Source of the DNA: Propionibacteriaceae bacterium
GTDB lineage: Bacteria > Actinomycetota > Actinomycetes > Propionibacteriales > Propionibacteriaceae
Direction of reading: 5' to 3'
NCBI GenBank assembly: GCA_025965155.1
Contig: JAOPXN010000009.1
Location: forward strand, 1-54,520
Length of the DNA stretch: 54,520 nucleotides
In this document: positions 25,689 through 33,411 of the stretch, in pieces
Numbering within the stretch: position 1 is the stretch's first letter
Layout of the letters: each line of letters opens with the position of its first letter
The notes under the pieces: generated by a model
What the model was told of the DNA's origin: nothing
The model's input: only the letters and a program-made list of their open reading frames with translations
Databases searched by the model: none
Made by a program: the position numbers and the translations under genes

Positions 25689-27056
25689 GTGAGCACGTCC
25701 GATCCCCGTCCCAGCTCCGCCGTCCGACCGGTGGCGGCGACGGACCACGAGGAGAAGGTGCGCCGCAAAGACACCCGGCTTGACAACTATGTCGACCGCT
25801 ACGCCGCGCGCACGCACGGAATGACCGCCTCGGCGATCCGGGCACTGTTCTCGGTAGCGAACCGTCCCGAGGTCGTTTCGCTGGCCGGCGGCATGCCTAA
25901 CATCGCCGACCTGCCGCTCGATGCCGTCGGTTCCATCCTGAACGACCTGGTGGTGGGGAACGGCAGGGTTGCGATGCAGTACGGGTCGGGCCAGGGCGAG
26001 CCGATGATGCGGGACGCCATCTGTGAGGTAATGCGGCTGGAGGGCATCTCGGCCCACCCCGACGACGTCACGGTCACGGTCGGATCGCAGCAGGGACTGG
26101 ATCTGCTCACCAGGATCTTCTGCGACCCCGGCGACGTGGTGCTCTGCGAGGCGCCGAGCTATGTCGGGGCGCTCGGGGTGTTCCGCTCGTTCCAGTGCGA
26201 GGTGGCACACGTCGCCATGGATGAGCAGGGACTGGACCCGGTGGCCTTGCAGGAGGCGATCACTGCTCTCCGCGCGGCCGGCAAGAAGATCAAGTTCCTC
26301 TACACCATCCCCAACTTCCACAACCCGGCCGGCGTCAGCCAGTCGCTGGAGCGCCGGATGGCCATCCTGGAGGTGGCCAGACGGGCCGACCTGCTGGTGG
26401 TGGAGGACAACCCGTACGGCCTGCTCGGTTTTGAGGGCGACCCCGTGCCGGCAATGCGGTCGCTGGACTCCGACATCGTCGTGTACCTGGGGTCGTTCTC
26501 CAAGACCTTCGCTCCCGGCTTCCGGATCGGCTGGGTGCTGGCTCCGCACGCGGTCCGGGAGAAGGTCATGCTGGCCCAGGAGTCGGCCACCCTGTGTCCG
26601 CCCGTCTTCTCCCAGTTCGCCATCTCCTCCTATCTGGCCAGGCACGACTGGCGCGGCCAGATCAAGGTCTTCCGGGAGATGTACCGCGAGCGGCGCGACG
26701 CAATGATGGCGGGCCTGGCGGACCATATGCCGGCGGGCACCACCTGGACCGTTCCGGCCGGCGGTTTCTTCGTCTGGGTCACTCTGCCGCCGGGTCTTGA
26801 CTCCCAGGCGATGCTGCCGCGCGCCGTCACCGCCCGAGTCGCGTACGTTCCGGGGACTGCGTTCTTCTCCGACGGCTTCGGCAGCCGTCATATGCGGCTG
26901 TCCTACTGCTTCCCGACGCCGGAGCGGATCATCGAGGGCACCCGCCGGCTGGGTGAGGTGCTGAAGTATGAGACCTCCGTGCACGAGACGTTCGGTACCG
27001 GGGTCCGACCGTCGGTGATCATGCCGTACGAGGCACCGGGCGCCAACCAGAACTGA
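25689..27056 (+). CDS. PLP-dependent aminotransferase (class I/II, LysN/ARO8-like)
   Basis: A protein of up to 455 residues. Fold-type I features are EVVSLAGGMPNI at the N-terminus, VTVGSQQGLDLLTRIF, IPNFHNPAGVSQ (Asn binding PLP), VVEDNPYGLL, and the lysine in YLGSFSKTFAPGFRIGWVLA. It lacks an HTH domain, so it is not MocR. These enzymes transaminate 2-aminoadipate, aromatic or branched-chain amino acids; the substrate is open. GTG 25689 gives an intact but low-complexity N-terminus; GTG 25758 has GAGGAG about 4 nt upstream and is an equally good start. Unusual: three Cys residues around EVVLC-like strands but no other anomaly. Confidence 0.87.
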   Translation: MSTSDPRPSSAVRPVAATDHEEKVRRKDTRLDNYVDRYAARTHGMTASAIRALFSVANRPEVVSLAGGMPNIADLPLDAVGSILNDLVVGNGRVAMQYGSGQGEPMMRDAICEVMRLEGISAHPDDVTVTVGSQQGLDLLTRIFCDPGDVVLCEAPSYVGALGVFRSFQCEVAHVAMDEQGLDPVALQEAITALRAAGKKIKFLYTIPNFHNPAGVSQSLERRMAILEVARRADLLVVEDNPYGLLGFEGDPVPAMRSLDSDIVVYLGSFSKTFAPGFRIGWVLAPHAVREKVMLAQESATLCPPVFSQFAISSYLARHDWRGQIKVFREMYRERRDAMMAGLADHMPAGTTWTVPAGGFFVWVTLPPGLDSQAMLPRAVTARVAYVPGTAFFSDGFGSRHMRLSYCFPTPERIIEGTRRLGEVLKYETSVHETFGTGVRPSVIMPYEAPGANQN

Positions 27057-27167
27057 TGAGTACGCCGTCGTCGGCCACGGTTATCGACTAACGATGACCA
27101 GCGTCTCGATCCGGCCCGACCTGACCATGAATTCCGAAGCTGATGTTGCACAGACAGGTGGATCCCG

Positions 27168-28157
27168 ATGACCCGAGAAACCCGTGAGACCGTTGTGGTT
27201 CTTTCCGGCGGCCTCTCGCACGAGCGGGAGGTGTCCCTGCGGTCCGGCCGCCGGGTCAGCCAGGCGCTGCGCTCCCGCGGCCTCGAGGTGATCGAGTCCG
27301 ACGTCGACTCCACCCTGGTCCCCCGGCTGGCCGCGCTGCCCGGAGCCGTGGTGTTTCCGCTGCTGCACGGCGAAGCCGGCGAGGACGGCGCCCTCCGCGA
27401 GGTGCTGGATCTGCTCGGTGTGCCGTTCGTGGGCTCCGTCGGCTCGGCCTGCCGGGTGGCGTTCGACAAGTCGATCGCCACCACCGTCGTGGCCGACGCG
27501 GGCATCCGCACCCCGGCGCAGGTTGCCCTCCCGCATGAGATCTTCCGCGAGCTCGGCGCTCAGGCGCTGGTGGCTGCGCTGGGCAGCCATATCGGCTTCC
27601 CGATGATGGTGAAACCTTCCCGCGGCGGCTCCGCGCTGGGCTGCAGCAAGGTGGAGACGGCGGCGGAGCTGCCGTCCGCCATGGTGGGAGCCTTCGCGTA
27701 CGGCCCGGTGGCGGTGGTGGAGGAGTTCGTCGAGGGCACCGAGGTGACCGTCGCCGTGGTCGACCGGGGCAACGGACCCACCGCCCTGCCGGCCGTGGAG
27801 ATCCGGCCCGACTCGGGGGTGTACGACTACACCGCCCGCTACACGGCCGGCGCCACCCGCTTCCTCTGCCCAGCCGAGGTAAGTGACGAGGTGGCGGACC
27901 GCTGCGCCGAGGTCGCTGTCCGGGTCCACCGCGAGCTCGGGCTGGCGGATCTGTCCCGGACCGACATGATCATCACCGCCGACGGCGACCCGGTCTTCCT
28001 CGAGGTGAATGTTGCGCCGGGGATGACGGAGACCTCGGCCGTTCCACTGGCGATCGAGGCGGCGGGCTGGAGCCTGGGGGAGATGTGCGCCGACCTGGTC
28101 CAGGCGGCTGCACTACGCGGTGCGCGGCGTCCGTTGGCCACCACCAATCAGGTCTGA
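27168..28157 (+). CDS. D-alanine--D-alanine ligase family protein (ATP-grasp)
   Basis: A 329-residue ATP-grasp ligase. Seen: LSGGLSHEREVSLRSG (about residues 13-28), VFPLLHGEAGEDGALREVLDLL, GFPMMVKPSRGGSALGCSKV, VVEEFVEGTEVTV, and the metal-binding end FLEVNVAPGMTETSAVP. This is the Ddl pattern, with the usual GxxGEDG and the E-x-N metal site. It would make the D-Ala-D-Ala dipeptide for peptidoglycan precursors. The final block normally reads NTxPGxT with Ser-Leu-x-P; here it is NVAPGMTETSAVP. A paralogue elsewhere could be the main Ddl, so I do not give a symbol. Confidence 0.88.
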   Translation: MTRETRETVVVLSGGLSHEREVSLRSGRRVSQALRSRGLEVIESDVDSTLVPRLAALPGAVVFPLLHGEAGEDGALREVLDLLGVPFVGSVGSACRVAFDKSIATTVVADAGIRTPAQVALPHEIFRELGAQALVAALGSHIGFPMMVKPSRGGSALGCSKVETAAELPSAMVGAFAYGPVAVVEEFVEGTEVTVAVVDRGNGPTALPAVEIRPDSGVYDYTARYTAGATRFLCPAEVSDEVADRCAEVAVRVHRELGLADLSRTDMIITADGDPVFLEVNVAPGMTETSAVPLAIEAAGWSLGEMCADLVQAAALRGARRPLATTNQV

Positions 28158-28174
28158 CTCCTGCCTGGCTATTC

Positions 28175-28903
28175 ATGATTCGCCTCAAACAAGCTCTCAT
28201 CGTGGCCCTCGGGCTGGCCGCCGCCGCCGTCATGGTCCTGCTGGGGACCTGGCAGCTCGACGTGTACCACTCCCAGGGCGCCGAAGCTGCCCGCTCCCGG
28301 GCAGCCGAGCCGCCGATCCCGCTGACCGAGGTAGCGCCGGCCGGATCGCCGGTGCTGGACGGCTACGGCCGGTCGGTCACCTTCTCCGGCCGTTACGACC
28401 CTGCTGAGCAACTGCTGATCCCCATCCCGGAGCGACCGGGAACGTTCAGGGTCTTGTCGGCGCTGGAGCAGCCGGACGGCAGCGTGGTCCCGGTGATCCG
28501 GGGCGAGGTGGACCGGGCCGTCCCACCGCCACCGCCGGTCACGCCCGTCGACCAGGTGGGCATCTTGCTGCCAAGTGAACCCGATCTACCCGGCAGCTAC
28601 CCCAGCGGACAGATCGGCTCCGTCCGGGTACCTGCGCTGGCCCAGCAGTGGCCCGGCCCGCTGGTCTCCGGCGTCGTCACGCTCTCCCCCACCGATGCAG
28701 CCAGCCAAGGTCTTACACCGTCGGTTGTGGAGCTGCCTGAGGGACAGGGCCGGCTGCGCAACGGCGCCTACGCCCTGCAGTGGTGGGTGTTCGCCGCCTT
28801 CGGTCTTGCCTTCGCGATCCGGATGGCCCGCGACTTCGGACGGGCCGACGCCCTCAACGAGGTGAGTGAGATCACCACCCGGAACGAGGAGAACGCGACA
28901 TAG
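28175..28903 (+). CDS. SURF1 family cytochrome oxidase biogenesis protein
   Basis: A 242-residue membrane protein with one helix at each end (residues about 7-25, and about 190-205 near WWVFAAFGLAFAIRMARDF), enclosing an extracytoplasmic domain with the SURF1 outline: LGTWQLDVYHSQ, VTFSGRYDP, RVLSALEQPDGSVVPVIRGEV, and a late LRNGAYALQWW (family Y-x-x-x-W-W-like motif). SURF1 assists heme a insertion or assembly of aa3-type oxidase. ATG 28175 follows the ddl-like stop by 17 bases, so they may be co-transcribed. DUF3817 follows after 10 bases. Confidence 0.85.
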   Translation: MIRLKQALIVALGLAAAAVMVLLGTWQLDVYHSQGAEAARSRAAEPPIPLTEVAPAGSPVLDGYGRSVTFSGRYDPAEQLLIPIPERPGTFRVLSALEQPDGSVVPVIRGEVDRAVPPPPPVTPVDQVGILLPSEPDLPGSYPSGQIGSVRVPALAQQWPGPLVSGVVTLSPTDAASQGLTPSVVELPEGQGRLRNGAYALQWWVFAAFGLAFAIRMARDFGRADALNEVSEITTRNEENAT

Positions 28904-28913
28904 AGTTCTAGGC

Positions 28914-29276
28914 ATGCGTAATGCGTTGCTGCGGTATCGGATCATGGCCTACACAGTCGGAGTGCTGCTCGTCGTTCTGATGTGCATCGGGCTCCCGCTG
29001 AAGTACTGGAACCATGACGACACAGTGGTGACCTGGACCGCTATCCCGCACGGCTGGCTCTACATGATCCTCTTGATCACCGCCTTCGATCTGGGCCGGC
29101 GTGCCAAGTGGAGCTGGTCCCGGCTGATTCTGATCGCGCTGGCCGGGACCGTTCCCTTCCTGTCCTTCGTCGCCGAACGTTCAGCCACGAAGGACGTCAA
29201 GCGTAAGCTCGCCGGACAGGACGCAGCGTCGGTCTCGGCAACCGATCCAACGCCCACCGAGAACGCGTCGATCTAG
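28914..29276 (+). CDS. DUF3817 domain membrane protein
   Basis: A 120-residue protein with three hydrophobic helices (about residues 10-28, 45-60, 68-86) and a short polar C-terminus. The pattern RYRIMAYTVGVLLVVL...HGWLYMILLITAFDLGRRAKWSW matches DUF3817, which is also found fused to or beside SURF1 in Actinobacteria. Function unknown; the neighbour suggests a respiratory-chain assembly role. It converges with parB, with 35 bases between the stop codons. Confidence 0.85.
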   Translation: MRNALLRYRIMAYTVGVLLVVLMCIGLPLKYWNHDDTVVTWTAIPHGWLYMILLITAFDLGRRAKWSWSRLILIALAGTVPFLSFVAERSATKDVKRKLAGQDAASVSATDPTPTENASI

Positions 29277-29294
29277 CATTTTAGAGTTTCGACG

Positions 29295-29308
29295 ATATGT
29301 CGACATAT
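29295..29308. repeat. 14-bp perfect AT-rich palindrome after parB
   Basis: ATATGTCGACATAT reads the same on both strands and lies in the 35-base gap between the stops of DUF3817 and parB. Its base composition (64% A+T in the core, with AT-rich flanks) stands out from the surrounding DNA. A near-identical copy with one changed base lies in the start of rsmG at 33342-33355. Confidence 0.8.
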
Positions 29309-29311
29309 TTA

Positions 29312-30271
29312 CTAGTCGCCATAACTCTTTGGGTTTTCCGTCTGCATGGCCGCCACGATCCGCTCGAGGTCCTCAGCGGTGGCGAAATCAATCGTGATCC
29401 TGCCCCGTGACTTGCCCATGTCGACTCGAACCCGGGTCTCGAATCGGTCCGACAGCTGATCGGCCAGTTCCAGTGCCCTCTCGGGGACCATTTTCGGTGT
29501 GCGTGGCCGGCGCGTCGGCTCCGACCCGGTGTCGCCCAGGGTGACGATCTCCTCCACAGCCCGAACCGACAATCCCTCGGCCACGATTCGCTGCGCCAGC
29601 CGCTCTTGCGCCGCCGGGTCAGCGATGACCAGCAGCGCCCGCGCATGGCCGGCACTCAGTACGCCGGCCGCAACGCGTCGCTGCACCGTCGGAGGCAGCC
29701 GCAGCAGTCGGATCGTGTTGGAGATCTGCGGCCGAGACCGCTTGATGCGCTGCGCCAGCTCGTCCTGGGTGCAGCCGAAGTCCTCCAGCATCTGTTGGTA
29801 GGCGGCGGCTTCTTCTAGTGGGTTCAGTTGCGCCCGATGGAGGTTCTCCAGCAAGGCGTCCCGCAGCAGGTCGTGATCACGGGTCTCACGCACGATGGCC
29901 GGAATAGTGTCGGTACCGGCCTGCTGAGAGGCGCGCCAGCGGCGCTCCCCCATCACGAGCTCGAACTTTCCCTCACCCAGCGGCCGAACGACGACGGGCT
30001 GAAGTAACCCTACCTCCCGAATCGACTCCACCAGCTCCTGGAGGGCGTCCTCGTCGAACACGGTTCGAGGCTGCCGTGGATTCGCTGTGATGGCTGACAG
30101 CGGAAGGTCGGTGAAGTAGGAGCCCTCAGGCACCGCGTGAGCCGCCGGCGCGGACACCGCGGCGCCGGGGCCGGATGAGGACATCGCCGGCGCCGCCTCG
30201 GGCAGCTCCGTCCGCTGAAACAGCTCCCCCAGCCCGCGGCCGAGACCTCGACGCTCTGTGTTGGTGGTCAT
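29312..30271 (-). CDS. parB: Chromosome partitioning protein ParB
   Basis: A 319-residue centromere-binding CTPase. The N-terminus GRGLGELFQ is the ParA-activating motif. It is followed by the ParB/Spo0J core with LPLSAITANPRQPRTVFDEDALQELVESI, the CTP-binding GERRWRASQQAG, the helix-turn-helix region (GCTQDELAQRIKRSRPQISNT), and a C-terminal dimerisation domain. It spreads from parS sites, two of which lie in the adjoining parA gene. The start overlaps the parA stop as ATGA, so the two are translationally coupled. Confidence 0.96.
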   Translation of the reverse strand: MTTNTERRGLGRGLGELFQRTELPEAAPAMSSSGPGAAVSAPAAHAVPEGSYFTDLPLSAITANPRQPRTVFDEDALQELVESIREVGLLQPVVVRPLGEGKFELVMGERRWRASQQAGTDTIPAIVRETRDHDLLRDALLENLHRAQLNPLEEAAAYQQMLEDFGCTQDELAQRIKRSRPQISNTIRLLRLPPTVQRRVAAGVLSAGHARALLVIADPAAQERLAQRIVAEGLSVRAVEEIVTLGDTGSEPTRRPRTPKMVPERALELADQLSDRFETRVRVDMGKSRGRITIDFATAEDLERIVAAMQTENPKSYGD

Positions 30272-31815
30272 GCGTTCTCCTTTGCTCCACGGCGGGCGAT
30301 CTCGTGCGCTGCTTCTCGGTAACAGACGGCGCCGGCCGAGTCCGGATGGTAGGTGAGGACTGTCTGTCCGTAGCTCGGCGCCTCCGAGATCCGCACGGAG
30401 CGTGGGATCACGGTGGGAAGGGTCTGCGCCGCGAAGTGAGCGCGGACCTCGTCGGCCACCTGAGCCGCCAGCCGCGTGCGGGCGTCGAACATGGTCAGCA
30501 GCACGGTGCTCACCGTGAGGTCGTCGTTCAGCTCGCCCTTCACCAGGTTGATGGTGCGCATCAACTGCGACACCCCTTCAAGCGCGTAGTACTCACACTG
30601 GATCGGGATGAGGATCTCGGTGGCGGCGACCAGGGCGTTCAGGGTCAGCAGTCCCAGAGAAGGCGGGCAGTCCAGGAACACATAATCGACCTGGTGGTCA
30701 CGGAGATACGCCTTGATAGCGCGGAGCAGCCTGTTCTCCCGTGCGACCACCGAGACGAGCTCGATCTCGGCGCCGGCGAGGTCGATGGTGGCCGGCAGAA
30801 CCCGCAAGTTGGGCGCCTCGGGCGAGTCAACGACGTGGTCCGCGATGGCGTGGCCCTCGATCAGCACTTCGTAGGTCCCGGGCGTGCCGGGGGAGTGGTC
30901 CACTCCCAGCGCAGTGGATGCATTTCCCTGCGGGTCGAGGTCGATCAGTAGGACCGACAGCCCGCCCTGAGCGAGAGCAGCCGCTAGGTTGACCGAGGTG
31001 GTCGTCTTCCCGACGCCGCCCTTCTGGTTTGCGACCACCATGACGCGCGTTGTGGGTGGCGCCGGCAACCGCGTGAGTGTCGTTTCACGTGAAACGGAAG
31101 CGATGGGCTCTGAGTTCTCAGACGGCGGTACCGCGAACTCGGGTTCGTCGAAGCGAGCCCGACGTGGCCCCGGACGAGCCAACGAAGCTGGCGATGGCGC
31201 CGCTGAGGTGGGAGTTGGGGTCCCGTCGGACGGTTCAGCCCACGGGGCCGCGACCGACACCGTCGCCGGAGATGGATCGGCAGCCACCTCAACAAACCTG
31301 CCGTTCGGCTGGCCCGATCCCGCGGTCGTCGTCGCCAGCGCGGCGACCGCTCCGTTGACCGCGCCATTTGGCTTAGTTTCCGTGTAGACCGACCGCTCGT
31401 ATGCCCGCGCTGGGGAAGCGGTTGGAGGAGTGACCGTCGACTGGGTCCAGGTGACCACCGGCGCCGGCGCGGGGATGTCCGCAACCTCAGCACCGGTCAG
31501 ATCATCAGCCGCGGCAGGCGGTTCTGGGTCAGGGCGGTGCCTGGGTTCCGGCTCCTCGGCGGGCTCCGGTACGGAGGAACTGTTCGGCGCGTCAGGCGCT
31601 GCTTCCTGAGTTGTCTCCGAGTGGACTGACCCGCCGTCAGGGGAGGGATGCTCCGGCCGCTGGTCCGGGTCCGCCTCTGTATCGTCTGGGCCCGGATTCT
31701 CCTCGCTTGTTTCACGTGAAACGCCCGGCCATCCCAGGTTCGGCGCGGGAACCACATGTCGCGGCCATCCCAGCCCCGGAGTGATGCCGATATCAACGGT
31801 GGGAATGCCAACCAT
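30268..31815 (-). CDS. parA: Chromosome partitioning ATPase ParA with long N-terminal extension
   Basis: A 515-residue protein. The ATPase domain starts near residue 255 with VMVVANQKGGVGKTTTSVNL (deviant Walker A), then LLIDLDPQGNAST and YVFLDCPPSLGLL. The first 255 or so residues are a low-complexity stretch rich in Pro, Ala, Glu, Ser and Thr. ATG 31815 is well supported by GAAGGAAG 4 nt upstream, so the extension is probably translated. Both parS sites lie inside the extension and encode the peptide VSRET twice (about residues 31-36 and 240-245). ParA forms ATP-dependent gradients that move ParB-parS complexes. Confidence 0.93.
   Translation of the reverse strand: MVGIPTVDIGITPGLGWPRHVVPAPNLGWPGVSRETSEENPGPDDTEADPDQRPEHPSPDGGSVHSETTQEAAPDAPNSSSVPEPAEEPEPRHRPDPEPPAAADDLTGAEVADIPAPAPVVTWTQSTVTPPTASPARAYERSVYTETKPNGAVNGAVAALATTTAGSGQPNGRFVEVAADPSPATVSVAAPWAEPSDGTPTPTSAAPSPASLARPGPRRARFDEPEFAVPPSENSEPIASVSRETTLTRLPAPPTTRVMVVANQKGGVGKTTTSVNLAAALAQGGLSVLLIDLDPQGNASTALGVDHSPGTPGTYEVLIEGHAIADHVVDSPEAPNLRVLPATIDLAGAEIELVSVVARENRLLRAIKAYLRDHQVDYVFLDCPPSLGLLTLNALVAATEILIPIQCEYYALEGVSQLMRTINLVKGELNDDLTVSTVLLTMFDARTRLAAQVADEVRAHFAAQTLPTVIPRSVRISEAPSYGQTVLTYHPDSAGAVCYREAAHEIARRGAKENA
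31081..31096. promoter_or_regulatory. parS centromere site
   Basis: CGTTTCACGTGAAACG, a perfect 16-bp palindrome matching the universal ParB site core GTTTCACGTGAAAC. It lies inside parA at the junction of the N-terminal extension and the ATPase domain. Confidence 0.93.
31708..31723. promoter_or_regulatory. parS centromere site
   Basis: TGTTTCACGTGAAACG contains the full 14-bp parS core GTTTCACGTGAAAC. It is inside parA, about 90 bases from the start codon, and 627 bp from the other site. Confidence 0.93.
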
Positions 31816-32467
31816 GAACTTCCTTCATCAGCCTTGTGCCAGCCCCGGCTGGCGTCCGAGGTTAACCGTACTAAAGGCTTGTGACAAAGTCGGACTGGCG
31901 CGCCCGGCTGCAGCGAAGAGATCGCGGGGGAGTGACTTCGTGCCGTAGGCGGTGCGTGATGCCAGCTCCAGGCCTGCCGCCAATGGCGCGTTGGGGCTAA
32001 GCCGGGGGCGGAGTACGGCAGCAATGGGCGCCGACCCGCGTCCGACGAACCCGAGTCAAGAGGTGATCGACGAACTGAAGAGAGCGTCGGTGCGCCCTGG
32101 CCTCGCGTCCCCACTGCGCGCCGGACTCGTACCGGATCAGCCCACCACAGCCCTGTGGCCACAACTGAGGGAGAGAACAATCGAACACGGACACAGTGAG
32201 TCACCGACCAGTGCAGGTCCAGGGTTGAGACCCAGGGTGGCAAAGTCTCACCGCAGCACCGGCGCCAGGCGACCCACACCAACGTGGCCGGGTTAGTGGT
32301 GCTGGCATGCAGTTTGAGCGTGGCACAGGAGACGAGTACGAGGAAAGAAAACCTCCATGCCGCAACCCATTGCGCCTGGCCGGCGGTCATCTCCCGGAAG
32401 GGCCCCGCACCGATGCGATCGGGAATCCCAGCTGCGCCGGCTGCCGAGGCGTCGTCCGCGGGGTCGC

Positions 32468-32497
32468 GTGGGCGCCGGTGGGCGCCGGTGGGCGCCG
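32468..32497. repeat. Three perfect tandem copies of a 10-bp unit
   Basis: GTGGGCGCCG is repeated three times without change. The unit contains the palindrome GGCGCC. It lies in the gene-free gap between parA and rsmG and may reflect replication slippage. Confidence 0.85.
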
Positions 32498-32657
32498 ACG
32501 AGATCAGCACTGCCACCGCCTGATCCAAGACCGTCACGAGAGCACCGGCAAGGCATCGCGTGTATCCAGGGAGTCAGAGCCTCTAGAGAGGCGCGGGCGA
32601 TGCGGACCGCCGGAGCGGTCAAGGCATCGGCGAGTCCGGGGCGGAGGGCTCTAGTGC

Positions 32658-32673
32658 GCTTGCCTCCGCAAGC
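32658..32673 (-). terminator. Hairpin downstream of rsmG
   Basis: GCTTGC and GCAAGC pair perfectly around a four-base loop about 130 bases after the rsmG stop. There is no T-run, so as a terminator it would be of the actinobacterial I-shaped type. Confidence 0.35.
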
Positions 32674-32799
32674 CCGGCAGCACCGGCAACATCACCACGT
32701 CAGAAGCCATAAGAAGCAAGCGCGCCATCGCCACCGGGACTGCGACGAAGGGGGTGAGCAAGCCGGACAGCCGCGGCATCGCGCCGAGCGCCAGTGTGG

Positions 32800-33411
32800 T
32801 CAGTGTGCCCGGCTGATCCGGACAATGGTGGCCGGTTCGGCCGCGGGATGCGCGCGCGCAGTGAGCACCTCGGCGACCAGGCGTCGCGTCCGCAGCTGCT
32901 GCACGTTGGCATCGATCTCGTCCTGAGCGGAGGATCCTTTCAGGGCGAGGATCTGGCCCGCCGGCGCCCGCAGCGGCTCGCTCCAGGTGAGCAGCCGGCC
33001 CAGCGGCGCCAAGGCGCGGGAGGTCACCACGTCGTAGCGGCCTTTGTGCTCCTCCGCGCGCGACCGGACCACCCGGACCCGATCCCCGAGACCGAGCTCA
33101 TCCACTACCCCGCTGAGGAAGGTGGAACGGCGGAGTAGCGGCTCAATCAGCGTCACCTCAAGATCGGGTCGGAGGATGGCCAGGGGTAGTCCGGGCAGAC
33201 CAGCACCGCTGCCGATATCGGCGACGCTGACCCCCTGCGACACCAGCTCGTTCAGCGCGACAGAGTTGAGAATGTGACGGTCCCAGAGCCGGTCCGCTTC
33301 ACGCGGACCCAGCAGACCCCACTCGATCCCACGCGATGCCAATATATCGACATATTGACTTATTAACTCTTGTTGATCACCATACAGCGCCTGCGTCGGT
33401 GCGTCCATCAC
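32800..33411 (-). CDS. rsmG: 16S rRNA (guanine527-N7)-methyltransferase
   Basis: A 203-residue SAM-dependent methyltransferase. The SAM-binding motif is VADIGSGAGLPGLPLAI near residues 62-78, preceded by the family segment RLWDRHILNSVAL and followed by VTLIEPLLRRSTFL and VTSRALAPLGRLL. It methylates G527 of 16S rRNA. The start overlaps jag by 4 nt. Codons about 14-25 (TTA, ATA, AGT, CAA, TAT, GAT, ATA, TTG) are strongly AT-rich, quite unlike the rest of the gene; they cover the AT-rich palindrome at 33342-33355. Confidence 0.95.
   Translation of the reverse strand: MMDAPTQALYGDQQELISQYVDILASRGIEWGLLGPREADRLWDRHILNSVALNELVSQGVSVADIGSGAGLPGLPLAILRPDLEVTLIEPLLRRSTFLSGVVDELGLGDRVRVVRSRAEEHKGRYDVVTSRALAPLGRLLTWSEPLRAPAGQILALKGSSAQDEIDANVQQLRTRRLVAEVLTARAHPAAEPATIVRISRAH
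33342..33355. repeat. Second copy of the AT-rich palindrome, within rsmG
   Basis: ATATATCGACATAT differs at one base from the perfect palindrome after parB. With two flanking bases on each side it forms CAATAT...ATATTG, an 18-bp imperfect palindrome. Both copies are followed, within 10-20 bases in the same direction, by TAACTCTT. Confidence 0.75.

Larger units (their letters stand above)
31816..32799. other. 984-bp region between parA and rsmG without a convincing gene
   Basis: No frame has a good ribosome-binding site, recognisable domain and consistent high-GC third positions together. On the minus strand just after rsmG there is an open stretch of about 48 codons with hydrophobic content (LSGLLTPFVAVPVAMARLLL) that ends in a stop at about 32652; further down, several open stretches switch frames. 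This could be an eroded gene. It also holds a triple 10-bp repeat (32468-32497), a hairpin (32658-32673) and probably the parAB promoter. The region may simply be a spacer of the partition locus. Confidence 0.5.

Noticed and set aside
25512-26984. Upstream extension of the GNAT frame across the aminotransferase gene
   Set aside because: Only the last 223 codons look like protein. The rest is antisense to the aminotransferase, and GTG 25511 fits a TAGTG junction.
31497-32537. 346-codon minus-strand frame overlapping the parA start and the gap before rsmG
   Set aside because: No ribosome-binding site, uneven codon use and a strange Arg/Ser/Trp/His-rich composition. Its left end runs inside the parA extension in another frame.
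33290-33310. GTCCGCTTCACGCGGAC-like inverted repeat in rsmG, first taken for a third parS
   Set aside because: The core does not match GTTTCACGTGAAAC at several positions required for ParB binding.
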